37,666 nucleotides of DNA, taken from the NCBI GenBank assembly GCA_020347705.1, contig CP070739.1:2541158-2578823 (forward strand), in the 5' to 3' direction. This document shows positions 1-9,429 of the stretch, piece after piece. The notes under the pieces were generated by a model. It saw only the letters and a program-made list of their open reading frames with translations. It was not told the origin of the DNA and searched no databases. Position 1 is the first letter of the stretch. Each line of letters opens with the position of its first letter. Origin of the DNA: Methanomassiliicoccales archaeon (GTDB lineage Archaea > Thermoplasmatota > Thermoplasmata > GCA-020350865). A program made the position numbers and the translations under genes.

Positions 1-1233
1 CTCATTTTTATAATACTTGGAATAAGGCCTGGGGCCCTCCTCAAAACCGATTTGTACCGGCATTTTCGGATGGCGATAACGTTCAAAGAATCTTTTTTCG
101 TAGCGGTATACGATGGGGCGGTGGATGGATTCAGGTCCTGTGTAAAAAAATGCACTGCTCTTACTGGTATTTTCGAACCTCTCAAGGTATTTTTTGTATC
201 GACGAAGCTTTTTTAATGCCGACAGCAGGCTAGGATGATTTCTTGCACGCACCTCAACGTACTCCCATAACCTTCCCTCGTAAATGCTCTGTTTGATCCC
301 CGCGATTTCAGCGAAAATGACATAAAGATTGTGCATTGCAAGGGGCTTATAATCACCTTCCTTGTGGGATTTTTGAAGACTATTAACATCATTCTCGCTG
401 CATACAGGACATGAGCATGGCAACTCCATCATCTCAGTAAGTCGTCTCGTACCATCTGAAAAAAGGAGGCGTCCGTCCTTGGCGAATTTTACATATGAGG
501 CTGAGTCGAATAAATCGCATCCCAAGAGCACCGCCAGACCCAGGAACATCGGATGACCGCAACCGAAAAGATGCACTGCCTTTCCAGGGCTCAGACCTTT
601 TTTGGATGCGATGATGATATCCACTATTTCCCTGTACCTGTAACTTTCCATTAATGGAACCACCCCCCCAATAGGATAAAGCTCGCTTTTCAGCTCCGAC
701 AACCTCTGTGCACAGTATCTCCTGATCTCGGGGAAGTTACCTCCCTGGACGGTTAAGGCCAGGGCCATATCTCCTTTGATATTCACCGCCTCTGCGGCCC
801 TTCTCAGGGTCTCGTTCATATCTTCCCTCACTTTGTCTTCATCATCCCCTATTTCGGAAAATACATCGAGTATCGTCCCCACATCCGAGCCTATCCTTTT
901 TTGGAAATCCACTATCTGCAGGGGGTCCACTTCCACATCCTTATAAACATGGGTTTGGAATGTGCCGGAATCGGTCATTATAGCGCCATCAAAGTCTAAA
1001 AGCTCGTGAACTCCACTTTTTTCTGATTGTTCCCTCAACGCATCATCTTTGTGGATGATGTAAGCGTTCGTTATCACCATCTTAACGCCAAACAACTTCT
1101 TCATTTCCGAGGGGGAGATGATCATTTGATTGGGATTGATTACCGGTAATACTGCAGGGGTGTCAACATCCTGATGCCTGGTATGGAGTATTCCTATCCT
1201 GCCTAGTCCATCTCTGGCCTTTAGCTCGAACAT
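1..1233 (-). CDS. tgtA: archaeosine tRNA-guanine(15) transglycosylase, partial
   Basis: The frame is open from an ATG at 1233 to the left edge, so 411 codons are visible and the 3' end is missing. The enzyme exchanges guanine-15 in the tRNA D-loop for preQ0, the first step of archaeosine formation. Visible hallmarks are TDSGTFQ (about residues 87-93), the nucleophile segment GCDLFDSASY (about 238-247), and a zinc site CSCPVC (273-278) with a histidine near 301. The family usually runs to about 490-660 residues with a C-terminal PUA domain, so that part probably lies off-window. The next gene to the right is on the same strand, 55 bases upstream of this start. Family assignment is firm; the exact length is unknown. 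Confidence 0.93.
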   Translation of the reverse strand, partial: MFELKARDGLGRIGILHTRHQDVDTPAVLPVINPNQMIISPSEMKKLFGVKMVITNAYIIHKDDALREQSEKSGVHELLDFDGAIMTDSGTFQTHVYKDVEVDPLQIVDFQKRIGSDVGTILDVFSEIGDDEDKVREDMNETLRRAAEAVNIKGDMALALTVQGGNFPEIRRYCAQRLSELKSELYPIGGVVPLMESYRYREIVDIIIASKKGLSPGKAVHLFGCGHPMFLGLAVLLGCDLFDSASYVKFAKDGRLLFSDGTRRLTEMMELPCSCPVCSENDVNSLQKSHKEGDYKPLAMHNLYVIFAEIAGIKQSIYEGRLWEYVEVRARNHPSLLSALKKLRRYKKYLERFENTSKSSAFFYTGPESIHRPIVYRYEKRFFERYRHPKMPVQIGFEEGPRPYSKYYKNE

Positions 1234-1288
1234 GCATTGAGAATAACGATGTAGGATATTATTTTTGTTGTGATATCAGTAACTGAGG

Positions 1289-3226
1289 TTATCCTTTACC
1301 TTTTTTCTTAAAAAGGATTACCAATAAAATAAGGACTATCACAATTATCGGGATTATTATCAAAATGAGGTAAGTGGGATCAAATTCCCCCTTATCTTCG
1401 GCTGGTGCAGATCCGCTTTCAGTTGTGAATGTGAACGAATAACCAGAGGATATCCTGTTTCCTGCAAAATCCTGGGCATTTTCAGATATCGATACAGTAT
1501 ATGTTGTTCCTCCCGTAAGCGATGCCTTTAAAGTTAGCCTGGTTCCGTCAGCGCTCCAAGTCCTTTCTGAAATCGACCCTGGTGAAATCGATACTGCGCT
1601 TTCTGTTGCAGCCGTATCCATGGACTCGCTGAATGTTATTGTAATGTCTATCGTCGAATCAACTTCGTTTGCATCATTCGCTGGGTTCGTATTAACAACT
1701 GTCGGTGAAGTGAGATCCTCAATTGATCCCGAGGTAAACGAGAATGAATACGGTGATGCAAGATTCATATCATCGGTGCACTTAGCAGCGGTGCTGATCG
1801 TAAAGGTGTACTGAGTATCCTGGTCCAGAACAGAAGAAGGAGTAAGCGTAATAATTGTATCTTGCTCTGTCCAAGCTGATGTCCAGGTAATAGAGGGGGA
1901 GCTCGAGATGGCATTCTCTGTTGTTGAGGTATCCATGGACTTGCTGAATGAAATGGAGATCCCGGTATTGAGGGGAACATCTGTTGCACCGTCATTTGGA
2001 GAAGTAGAGGAAATGGTGGGTGGAGCAACTTGGCCCGGTGAATTTTGCCAGACTTCCAACCCTCCTCCTTTGTATCTTCCAAAGAGCAGGTCCAATTTTC
2101 CGTCACCGTTCATATCACCAACGTGATTGCCGACATACTCGTTATCGGCTGGAAAATCCCCGGAGTTCTCGGTCCATGATCCCGCTCCATCCCCGTGATA
2201 CACATGGATGCCTGTGGTTCCATAACCCCCTCCGGTGGCAATGTCTGTGTTTCCATCACCGTCAAAATCATCGGCAGATATATCTAGATAGTCACCCGAT
2301 GTGGGAAGATTTCCGGATACGCTGGTCCATGATGTTGCATGGTTGACGTTCCTGAAGGCCCGTATTCCTTTCCCAGAACCTGCTCCGTAGGAAGAAATAA
2401 CCAAGTCCATTTGTCCATCATTATCTATATCCGTTGCATTGATTCCTGTAAACCTTTGGGAAGGTAATCCAGTGGATGATTCAATCCATGACATGGTGCC
2501 GCCGGTCCCCACATTGCCGAGAAAGACGGAAACACCTGCACTGCCACCGGCTGCAAGATCTAGATCGCCATCACCATCGAAATCCACGAGTACAACACCG
2601 CTGTCCCTGTCCTGATCATGGGGTATACCGGCCGAATTGTCGGTGAATACACCGGTTCCGTCACCAGTAAAAACATTTATTCCTTCCGTCGATTGATAGC
2701 CGCTTGTTGCGGCCAGATCAAGATTGCCATCGTTGTTGACATCACCTACCGCAACACCTCTCCAATAATCCGAGGTCGGCAATGATGTTGAGGATGTAAC
2801 CTCGGTAAATCCTCCTGAACCATCCCCTTTGAAAACATGAAGGCCGGTTGGAGTCGAGGCACTGTTACCCGGTGAACCTGCAAATATGTCCAAATTCCCG
2901 TCTGCATCATAATCCCCGCAGGCCACACCACCGAAACCACCGCTTGTGGCAGGATGCGAAGCTACTGGTGCCCAGTTTCCGGCCCCATCACCCAAAAAAA
3001 CACGAAGGCCGTTTCCATCCGATGCGGCAATCACATCCAAATGGCCATCGTTATTTATATCTTGGAAAGTGACCCCAAAATAGGTTCCTGATTTTGGAAG
3101 ATCGCCAGATGCGTCCCGCCAGGAACTCTCGTTACCGTCCTGTGCATTGGAATCCCGATGCTGAGAAATCAACATATACGAAAAGAGCATCACTAACACG
3201 ATAATTACAGATGTCAGCTTTCTCAT
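1289..3226 (-). CDS. secreted FG-GAP/VCBS beta-propeller protein with Ig-like domains and C-terminal membrane anchor
   Basis: I chose the ATG at 3226 because AGGAGG lies just upstream, giving about 645 residues; an in-frame start at 3274 would add 16 residues before the signal peptide. The N-terminus MRKLTSVIIVLVMLFSYM is a typical signal segment. Seven calcium-loop motifs of the DxDxDGxxD kind follow (DINNDGHLD, DYDADGNLD, DVNNDGNLD, DFDGDGDLD, DIDNDGQMD, DFDGDGNTD, DMNGDGKLD), about one per predicted blade, consistent with an integrin-alpha-like seven-bladed propeller. Two Big_5-type Ig-like domains follow (segments beginning STSPNDGATD and NTNPANDANE, each with FSxSMDT). A single C-terminal helix (LILIIIPIIVIVLILLVILF) and the tail KKKGKG anchor it with the bulk outside. 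The ligand is unknown; adhesion or surface binding is an inference. Confidence 0.88.
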   Translation of the reverse strand: MRKLTSVIIVLVMLFSYMLISQHRDSNAQDGNESSWRDASGDLPKSGTYFGVTFQDINNDGHLDVIAASDGNGLRVFLGDGAGNWAPVASHPATSGGFGGVACGDYDADGNLDIFAGSPGNSASTPTGLHVFKGDGSGGFTEVTSSTSLPTSDYWRGVAVGDVNNDGNLDLAATSGYQSTEGINVFTGDGTGVFTDNSAGIPHDQDRDSGVVLVDFDGDGDLDLAAGGSAGVSVFLGNVGTGGTMSWIESSTGLPSQRFTGINATDIDNDGQMDLVISSYGAGSGKGIRAFRNVNHATSWTSVSGNLPTSGDYLDISADDFDGDGNTDIATGGGYGTTGIHVYHGDGAGSWTENSGDFPADNEYVGNHVGDMNGDGKLDLLFGRYKGGGLEVWQNSPGQVAPPTISSTSPNDGATDVPLNTGISISFSKSMDTSTTENAISSSPSITWTSAWTEQDTIITLTPSSVLDQDTQYTFTISTAAKCTDDMNLASPYSFSFTSGSIEDLTSPTVVNTNPANDANEVDSTIDITITFSESMDTAATESAVSISPGSISERTWSADGTRLTLKASLTGGTTYTVSISENAQDFAGNRISSGYSFTFTTESGSAPAEDKGEFDPTYLILIIIPIIVIVLILLVILFKKKGKG

Positions 3227-3500
3227 ATGAACGATCCTCCTGCTATTTTTTACCTCAAATTCTACCTTCATCAAACCTTATCCGTTGAAAATCTTTACGG
3301 TATAGATATGATTTTTGCTAATAATGACTATTTTGATAATGATCTATGGCGGTTTTTCACAACAAGGCTATTTTGTGGGGCTTCTTCACTAATAACTGCC
3401 ATTATTGGAAAATAACTACATCTGGTGGCATTATCAGAATTTCATGTAAGAATAACAAGCATTAAATAAGAGGCTGGCCTCTTCATGACCGGTAATTCCC

Positions 3501-3722
3501 ATGCCCGAAAAGATATGCTGGACATTGGCGGGACGTAAGAAGGTCTTCCTGGTGGATGATGAAAACAATATCATAAAGGAATTACGCGATCTCGGCCCCC
3601 TCTCGGAGATAGAGATGAAATGGGTAAAATCCAACTCCGGAATGCCGTACAAGGAATGGCTTAAAATTCAGGAGGAGAAGGAAGGGGAGGATGTGGAGGA
3701 AGGGGAAGCAGAAATAGAATAA
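3501..3722 (+). CDS. small acidic hypothetical protein
   Basis: Seventy-three codons from an ATG to TAA. The N-terminal half (ICWTLAGRKKVFLVDDENNIIKEL) looks like a small beta-rich domain, and the C-terminal 17 residues are almost all Glu, Asp and Gly. I do not recognise a family. Third-position pattern and residue mix look coding, and the opposite-strand frame across the same bases is less plausible. It stands alone: the surface-protein gene diverges from it and pepT converges on it 53 bases downstream. The ribosome site is weak (GGTAA), and a short inverted repeat (GAGGCTGGCCTC) lies about 25 bases upstream of the start. Confidence 0.55.
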   Translation: MPEKICWTLAGRKKVFLVDDENNIIKELRDLGPLSEIEMKWVKSNSGMPYKEWLKIQEEKEGEDVEEGEAEIE

Positions 3723-3775
3723 AGCACATTGGCAAATCCCAAAGGAAAGCCCCTCACATTGAAGTAACTTTCTTT

Positions 3776-5002
3776 TTATCTTTCCGAGACCAGCTTTGCG
3801 AGCTCTATAATCACCTCAACGGTTTTTTCCATGGATTGGACTGGTATAAATTCCTTTTTACCGTGGAAATTAATGCCCCCTGCAAAAATATTGGGAGTGG
3901 GAACTCCCATAAAGCACAACCTGGCACCATCTGTACCTCCTCGAATATTTCTCAGCTTCGGCTCGATACCCGCTCTCCTACAGGCCTCAAAGGCCATATC
4001 CATAACATGCGGATGTTTGTCTAAAATGATCTTCATGTTCTTGTAGGACTCTTTGATTTCCAAATTAATGTCTATATCTTGATATCTTTCATTCACCCTT
4101 CCCTTTATGGCTTCTAATTCTTTCTTCTTCTCTTCCATTCCTTCGTTCTTAAAATCACGGATAAGCACCTTTATTGTAGTCTCCTCGACAGCACCTTTAA
4201 AATTGTTTGGATGGAGATATCCCTCCCATCCTTCGGTGGTCTCAGGGGCCATATCCTCTGGAAGCAGGGTAATAAAATAACCTGCGGCCCTAATCGAGTT
4301 TCTCATCTTATTCTTGGCATAACCCGGGTGAACATTATAACCTTTAAATTTGCATATGGCAGTGGCCGCATTAAAAGTCTCGTTTTCAACCTCACCCAAC
4401 TCACCGCCATCTATGGTATATGCGAATTTGGCACCGAACCTGTCCACATCAAAAAATTCCGTGCCCTTTCCCACCTCTTCATCAGGCGTGAAAGCAATCC
4501 GTATTTTGCCATGCTTTATAGTTGGATCTTTAACCATCAATTCCAGTGCGGTCATTATTTCAGCCACACCGGCTTTATTATCCGCACCCAGTAAAGAAGT
4601 GCCATCCGAAGTTATGATGGTCTGGCCTACGTAATTCTTAAGCTCCGGGTTTTCATTCGGGGATATTACTATGTCTTCTTTTGGAAGTTTTAATTCCTTC
4701 CCGTTGTAATCTTTCCAGACTACCGGATTTGCACCACCGGGGGCCTCAGGCGAGGTATCCATATGAGCTATGAAGCCAACTACCGGCTTCTTCTCAAAGC
4801 CAGGGCTGGCAGGAAGGGTGGCCATGACATAGCAGTGCTTGTCTACATCGACATCCTCAAGTCCTATTGCCTTTAACTCCTCAACCAGCATATTAGCTAA
4901 AGTGAACTGCTTGTCAGTTGAAGGAACTTTTTCCACATCATCCTGCGATTGTGTATCGATTTTAACGTATCTGAGAAACCTATTTTCAACGGATTCTGAC
5001 AT
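3776..5002 (-). CDS. pepT: peptidase T (tripeptide aminopeptidase, M20B)
   Basis: This is a cytoplasmic di-zinc aminopeptidase that removes the N-terminal residue from tripeptides. I place the start at the ATG at 5002, preceded by GGTGAT; a GTG at 5011 is a weaker alternative. The protein is 408 residues, the usual family length. The metal and catalytic signature is complete: HMD (His80, Asp82), GADNKAG (Asp141), PDEEVGKG (Glu175, Glu176), IDGGELG, and GGTDGARL with INFHGKKE near the C-terminus. The gene is monocistronic. PepT is mainly a bacterial enzyme, so presence here suggests transfer and a peptide-degrading diet (inference). Confidence 0.95.
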   Translation of the reverse strand: MSESVENRFLRYVKIDTQSQDDVEKVPSTDKQFTLANMLVEELKAIGLEDVDVDKHCYVMATLPASPGFEKKPVVGFIAHMDTSPEAPGGANPVVWKDYNGKELKLPKEDIVISPNENPELKNYVGQTIITSDGTSLLGADNKAGVAEIMTALELMVKDPTIKHGKIRIAFTPDEEVGKGTEFFDVDRFGAKFAYTIDGGELGEVENETFNAATAICKFKGYNVHPGYAKNKMRNSIRAAGYFITLLPEDMAPETTEGWEGYLHPNNFKGAVEETTIKVLIRDFKNEGMEEKKKELEAIKGRVNERYQDIDINLEIKESYKNMKIILDKHPHVMDMAFEACRRAGIEPKLRNIRGGTDGARLCFMGVPTPNIFAGGINFHGKKEFIPVQSMEKTVEVIIELAKLVSER

Positions 5003-5246
5003 CAATATCACCTATCAAGATCTTGACCGACATTGGCCCAAGTGTTTATTTAACCCCCATATGATTTTAATAATTTAATTCCTTCGCATGAACTATTATA
5101 ATACATCGTATCATTTCAAAGTTAATACACCAATACCAATATATAGGAGATTTACGAGAATATTCCCTGGATACTTTCGATTTAGATTCAAGATTGTATA
5201 GAAAGATTTATACTTTGATATGACTTTTACCATCACAGGTGAATCG

Positions 5247-5480
5247 ATGGCGATAGGTTTTATCCTGATTAGCACCGCTCCAGCAAAGGAACATGAGGTC
5301 TACAACGAGTTGAAAAAGATTAAGGAGATCGTGGAATTACATCCTCTGTTTGGAGAGTACGATCTCATTGCGAAACTTGAGGCAAAGAACTTCAATTTGC
5401 TGGGCCAGATAGTGGTGGACAAAATCCGCACCATACCGGGTGTGGTCGATACGAAAACACTAACTGGGATAAAGTTCTAG
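5247..5480 (+). CDS. stand-alone Lrp/AsnC-type ligand-binding (RAM) domain protein
   Basis: The start at 5247 is supported by AGGTGA six bases before the ATG; the upstream in-frame start at 5220 lacks a good site. The 77 residues cover only the alpha-beta ligand-binding domain of Lrp/AsnC regulators (pattern AIGFILIST, then GEYDLIAKLEAKN, then IRTIPGVVDTKTL). There is no helix-turn-helix. Such single-domain proteins bind small molecules, often amino acids, and can assemble with full-length Lrp proteins. The next gene follows after 16 bases, so they are probably cotranscribed. What ligand it binds cannot be read from the sequence. Confidence 0.88.
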   Translation: MAIGFILISTAPAKEHEVYNELKKIKEIVELHPLFGEYDLIAKLEAKNFNLLGQIVVDKIRTIPGVVDTKTLTGIKF

Positions 5481-5496
5481 AAAGGAGGGATAAAAA

Positions 5497-5802
5497 ATGG
5501 TTGGAACTTGGCATTTCATAACGGTTTTAATATTGACTTTTGCACTCTTTACACTCATTGCCGGGATTTTTACAGCCTATTTCGGGGCTGGGAAGAGTAG
5601 AAAAATCGGCGGAGTATTAATCATCATTGCGCTCATCGTGGGCCTGTTCTATACGCTCCCTCCTATAAGGGAGGTGACTGGTGTGGTAGTTGGGGTGGAC
5701 ATATCTTCCATCATCATCGACGCGGTGATAATCCTTGTCGCTGCCATAATCGGAGCAGTATGTGCTTTGGCGCTGTTCCTTGGTGCGATAATGAAATCTT
5801 AA
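5497..5802 (+). CDS. small three-helix membrane protein
   Basis: The gene starts with a strong site (AAAGGAGGG, six bases before ATG). The 101 residues hold three hydrophobic segments at about 6-30, 37-55 and 71-97; the first two are joined by GAGKSRK and the last two by a short polar loop (PPIREVTGVVVGVD). I do not recognise a family. It sits 16 bases after the AsnC-like gene and 60 bases before purE, so one transcript may carry all of them. A role in sensing or transport with the AsnC-like protein is only a guess from adjacency. Confidence 0.8.
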   Translation: MVGTWHFITVLILTFALFTLIAGIFTAYFGAGKSRKIGGVLIIIALIVGLFYTLPPIREVTGVVVGVDISSIIIDAVIILVAAIIGAVCALALFLGAIMKS

Positions 5803-5862
5803 ACTGAATTCTATTTATTACATAAAATTGGAGGCCTGCAGCGATTTCATTGGGTGATATTC

Positions 5863-6330
5863 ATGGATGTCATGATAATTTTGGGCAGCGAGACCGATAT
5901 GGAAGTGGCAGAGAAGGCCATGAGCGTTTTTGATCTCCTGGGTGTGGATTATGAGATCAACATCGCCTCGGCGCATAGAACCCCCGAGCGAGTTAAGAAG
6001 CTCGTGAAAGACTCGAAAGCAAAAATATTCATAGCAATTGCTGGCTTATCGGCTGCGTTACCAGGGGTTATTGCCTCCTACACATTGAAACCCGTGATAG
6101 GAGTGCCAGTCAGTGGAAAACTGAACATAGATGCGGTTTTTTCGATTCTTCAAATGCCTCCTGGCGTTCCTGTGGGTGCTGTTGGACTTGACAACGGGCA
6201 GAACGCTGCATTATTTGCCGCTGAAATATTGGCTATTAAAAATAAAAAAATCGATAGAAAGTTGATGGAATACAGAAAACGGATGAAAGATAAAGTGATT
6301 GCCGATTCAAAAAAGATTTCCTCAAATTGA
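5863..6330 (+). CDS. purE: PurE, AIR carboxylase / N5-CAIR mutase family
   Basis: This enzyme makes CAIR in de novo purine synthesis. I use the ATG at 5863 (GGTGAT upstream) rather than the GTG at 5854; the product is 155 residues. Motifs present are GSETDMEVAEK near the N-terminus, SAHRTPE, IAGLSAALPG and a NAALFAAEIL helix. The IAGLSAALPG segment lacks the histidine of the bacterial class I AAHLPG motif and, with the SDM-like first motif, resembles class II enzymes that use CO2 directly, which would fit the lack of purK here. That class call is tentative. The GMP synthase gene follows after 61 bases, forming a small purine cluster. Confidence 0.92.
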   Translation: MDVMIILGSETDMEVAEKAMSVFDLLGVDYEINIASAHRTPERVKKLVKDSKAKIFIAIAGLSAALPGVIASYTLKPVIGVPVSGKLNIDAVFSILQMPPGVPVGAVGLDNGQNAALFAAEILAIKNKKIDRKLMEYRKRMKDKVIADSKKISSN

Positions 6331-6391
6331 TAAAAATACATGGGAGATTGCTACCACCTGATCCTCATTAAATGATGAAGGTGTCTTCATT

Positions 6392-7339
6392 ATGTTCGAT
6401 CCTGAAAAATTTATAGAAGAGAAGATTTCAGAACTAGGAGAGCAAATTGAAGGTAAGGCCATAATCGGTGCATCTGGCGGTGTAGACAGCACCGTAGCCG
6501 CTGTGTTGGTAAGCAGGGCCATCAAAGAAAATCTCATGGCCGTATATGTTGATACTGGCTTTATGAGAAAAGGAGAAACCGAATTCGTTTCCAATATGCT
6601 CCGTGAACTCAACGTGAATTTTAAGGTCTATGATGCGGAAAACGAATATTTTGAAGCGTTAAAGGGGGTATCGGATCCCGAAGAAAAAAGAAAGATCATA
6701 GGTGAGAAATTCATACGTAATTTCGAGCAGGTGGCAAAAGACGAGACGGCGGAGTATCTGGTCCAAGGGACAATAGCTCCAGATTGGATAGAATCTGGTG
6801 GTGGTTTGAGAGACACTATTAAATCACATCATAATGTGGGTGCCCTGCCGAAAGATATTGGTTTGAAACTCGTTGAGCCACTGAGGGATATCTACAAAGA
6901 TGAAGTAAGAAAGGTTGCAAGAAAATTGGGGGTTCCTGTGGCTGAAAGGCAACCGTTTCCTGGGCCAGGATTGGCCATTAGAATAATAGGGGAATGCACC
7001 CCCGAGGCCACTGACACCATCAGAGAGGCCTGTGCTATTGTAGAGGAAGAAATCGATTCTGCCTCTGAAAAAGGTGAAATGGAAAGACCATGGCAGTACT
7101 TTGCAGTTCTTCTCCCAGTAAAGAGTGTAGGTGTGCAAGGGGATGTTCGGGCATATGGGTATACCATTGTGGTGAGATCCGTTCAATCCGTCGATGGAAT
7201 GACAGCAGCTTATTCGAAAATCCCCCATAATGTGTTAGAACGTATATCAACAAGGATCACTAATACCATGAAGGATAAGGTCAACCGAATCGTTTATGAT
7301 ATAACCAATAAGCCTCCTGCGACTATAGAATGGGAATAA
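6392..7339 (+). CDS. guaA: GMP synthase, ATP-pyrophosphatase (synthetase) subunit B
   Basis: The 315-residue protein is the synthetase half of the archaeal two-subunit GMP synthase, which aminates XMP to GMP with ammonia supplied by a separate glutaminase subunit. The pyrophosphatase loop SGGVDST is at residues 28-34. The C-terminal dimerisation domain is intact (RQPFPGPGLAIRI, then VRSVQSVDGMTA, ending NKPPATIEWE). There is no N-terminal glutamine amidotransferase domain, and no gene for that subunit is in the window. It lies downstream of purE on the same strand. Confidence 0.95.
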   Translation: MFDPEKFIEEKISELGEQIEGKAIIGASGGVDSTVAAVLVSRAIKENLMAVYVDTGFMRKGETEFVSNMLRELNVNFKVYDAENEYFEALKGVSDPEEKRKIIGEKFIRNFEQVAKDETAEYLVQGTIAPDWIESGGGLRDTIKSHHNVGALPKDIGLKLVEPLRDIYKDEVRKVARKLGVPVAERQPFPGPGLAIRIIGECTPEATDTIREACAIVEEEIDSASEKGEMERPWQYFAVLLPVKSVGVQGDVRAYGYTIVVRSVQSVDGMTAAYSKIPHNVLERISTRITNTMKDKVNRIVYDITNKPPATIEWE

Positions 7340-7399
7340 TAAAAAACCGCTAATTATTCTATTTTTATTGGTAACGAAATCAGTATTTCTAACGGGTAA

Positions 7400-7416
7400 A
7401 AAACGTCGAAAACGTT
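7400..7416. promoter_or_regulatory. possible operator upstream of fhs
   Basis: AAACGT is followed after a few bases by AAACGTTT, itself a perfect 8-bp palindrome. The element lies about 55 bases before the fhs TATA-like box. A repeated, partly palindromic site in this position could bind a regulator, but nothing else supports it. Confidence 0.25.
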
Positions 7417-7466
7417 TGAAAAATTGTTGTTTTACAGAAAATAATGTTTCGTCATTTGACGATAAT

Positions 7467-7478
7467 TTTTATATATTC
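7467..7478 (+). promoter_or_regulatory. TATA-like promoter element for fhs
   Basis: The run TTTTTATATATT lies about 37-46 bases before the fhs start codon. That leaves room for a short leader containing the strong GGAGGTGA ribosome site. Confidence 0.6.
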
Positions 7479-7513
7479 ATAGATGTATGCCCCGCAACAC
7501 AGGGGAGGTGAAT

Positions 7514-9232
7514 ATGAAATCTGACCTTGAAATAGCACAAGAAGCGAAGCTAAAACCGGTTGTCGAAATTGCGAAGAAAATTGGATTGGATGAAGATGAC
7601 ATAGAGCTGTATGGGAAATACAAGGCGAAAATAAAGCTGGAAGTTCTCGAGAAACTGAAAGACAGACCAAACGGTAAATACATAGACGTAACAGCGACAA
7701 CACCTACACCTCTTGGTGAAGGAAAGACCGTAATCAACATCGGTCTTACACAAGCTCTGGCAAAGATAGGAAAGAATGTTATAAGCACGCTCAGGGAACC
7801 CAGTATGGGACCTGTTTTCGGAATCAAGGGGGGTGCTGCAGGTGGAGGTTATGCACAGGTTGTACCAATGGAGGATATAAACCTGCATTTTACAGGGGAT
7901 ATCCATGCCGTGGGTGTGGCAAACAATCTCCTTGCAGCCATGATAGATAACCAGATATTCCACCCGAGATTCAAGAGAAAAAATCTTCTGAACATCGATC
8001 CAGATTCCATTACCTGGAGAAGAGTTGTGGACTTAAACGATTCTGCATCTACCAACGTGGACCTTGGAACAAAAGCTAGATTTGAGACTGAAGGATACCC
8101 GAGAGACACAGGATTTGATATCACTGTGGCATCCGAGGTAATGGCAATTTTGTCTCTGGCAAATGATCTAAAAGATCTTCGACAGAAACTAGGAAAAATA
8201 ATCGTGGCAAAGAACAAGGAAGGCAAACCTGTTACCGCAGAGGACCTGAAAGCTGCAGGCGCCATGTGTGTCGTGATGAAGGAGGCAATAAAGCCAAATC
8301 TCGTTCAGACAGTGGACAATGTTCCATGCATAATGCATGCAGGTCCTTTTGCGAACATTGCAATTGGAAACAACTCAATAATTGCCGATCGAATCGCTCT
8401 GAAACTCGCGGATTATGTGGTAACTGAATCTGGATTTGCTGCGGACTGCGGGGCAGAGAAGTTCCTGGATATCAAGTGCCGTGCAAGCGGACTTAAACCG
8501 GACTGCATAGTTCTTAACACCACAATCAGATCACTTAAGATGCATGGCGGCGGTTATGAGTTCCCACCGGGTAAGACCCCACCAAAAGAGGTCATGTTCG
8601 GCGAGAATGTTGAAGCTGTAAGAAAAGGCTGTTTGAACCTTGCTAAGCATATCGAAAACATGAACAAATTCGGTGTTCCAACCGTGGTTTGCATAAACAG
8701 ATTCACACCAGATACCGATGCTGAGGTTGAGGCTGTAATCGAGGAAGCGAAAAAAGCTGGTGCCGAGGCCTGTGTTCCAGTAACTGTTCATGCAGACGGC
8801 GGTGATGGAGGAATTGAGCTTGCCAAAGCAGTTGTTGAAGCATGTGACAAACCAAACAACTTCAAATTCCTGTACCCTGATGAAGCAACAATTAGGGAGA
8901 AGATCGAGACATTGGCAAAGGAGATCTACGGTGCAGACGGTGTGGAATTCTCGGAGCTTGCTGAGGAGAAGATGAAGCTGTATACAGAGTGGGGTCTTGA
9001 TAAGTTACCCATCTGCATGGCAAAGACACATCTTTCCATAAGCCACGATCCATCTAAATTGGGTGCACCCAGCGGCTACATGTTTCCTGTAAGGGATATC
9101 AGACCTTCAGCTGGTGCTGGCTTCCTCTATCCACTAGCCGGCGAGATGAGGACAATGCCAGGAATGCCTTCTCACCCTGCCTCAGAGAATGTGGATATCG
9201 ATAAAACCGGCAAGACCTTGGGGCTGTTCTAA
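7514..9232 (+). CDS. fhs: formate--tetrahydrofolate ligase
   Basis: The start at 7514 has GGAGGTGA four bases upstream, giving 572 residues; an upstream in-frame ATG at 7487 would swallow the ribosome site and is less likely. The enzyme joins formate to THF with ATP, giving 10-formyl-THF. The ATP loop TPTPLGEGKT is at 63-72, followed by the conserved segments REPSMGPVFGIKGGAAGGGY and FTGDIHAV; the C-terminus ends with MPGMPSHPASENVDID. The length matches the family (about 557). In this window 10-formyl-THF would feed PurH and, with the AcsE-like enzyme, the methyl branch of a THF-type Wood-Ljungdahl route (inference). Most methanogenic archaea use tetrahydromethanopterin and lack this enzyme. 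Confidence 0.97.
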   Translation: MKSDLEIAQEAKLKPVVEIAKKIGLDEDDIELYGKYKAKIKLEVLEKLKDRPNGKYIDVTATTPTPLGEGKTVINIGLTQALAKIGKNVISTLREPSMGPVFGIKGGAAGGGYAQVVPMEDINLHFTGDIHAVGVANNLLAAMIDNQIFHPRFKRKNLLNIDPDSITWRRVVDLNDSASTNVDLGTKARFETEGYPRDTGFDITVASEVMAILSLANDLKDLRQKLGKIIVAKNKEGKPVTAEDLKAAGAMCVVMKEAIKPNLVQTVDNVPCIMHAGPFANIAIGNNSIIADRIALKLADYVVTESGFAADCGAEKFLDIKCRASGLKPDCIVLNTTIRSLKMHGGGYEFPPGKTPPKEVMFGENVEAVRKGCLNLAKHIENMNKFGVPTVVCINRFTPDTDAEVEAVIEEAKKAGAEACVPVTVHADGGDGGIELAKAVVEACDKPNNFKFLYPDEATIREKIETLAKEIYGADGVEFSELAEEKMKLYTEWGLDKLPICMAKTHLSISHDPSKLGAPSGYMFPVRDIRPSAGAGFLYPLAGEMRTMPGMPSHPASENVDIDKTGKTLGLF

Positions 9233-9296
9233 GCTAAACCAAAATGGGTGTAAGAGGCATCGCCCTCAACCCCAATTGCGTTCCCATAATTGGCCC

Positions 9297-9331
9297 TTTT
9301 TTTCTTTTTTTTCTTTTTCAAATTTTTTTTT
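9297..9331 (+). terminator. poly-T terminator after fhs
   Basis: Several runs of 4-9 thymines broken by single C bases begin about 65 bases after the fhs stop. Archaeal RNA polymerase terminates at such T-tracts without needing a hairpin. Confidence 0.6.
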
Positions 9332-9429
9332 AAAACCTTTATTTTTGCTATCTTTTAGTTTTAATAGAAATTATTAAGCCATATGCCTACCATTGGGTTA
9401 ATAAGGACCCAAAAACGGGGAGGAGAACT

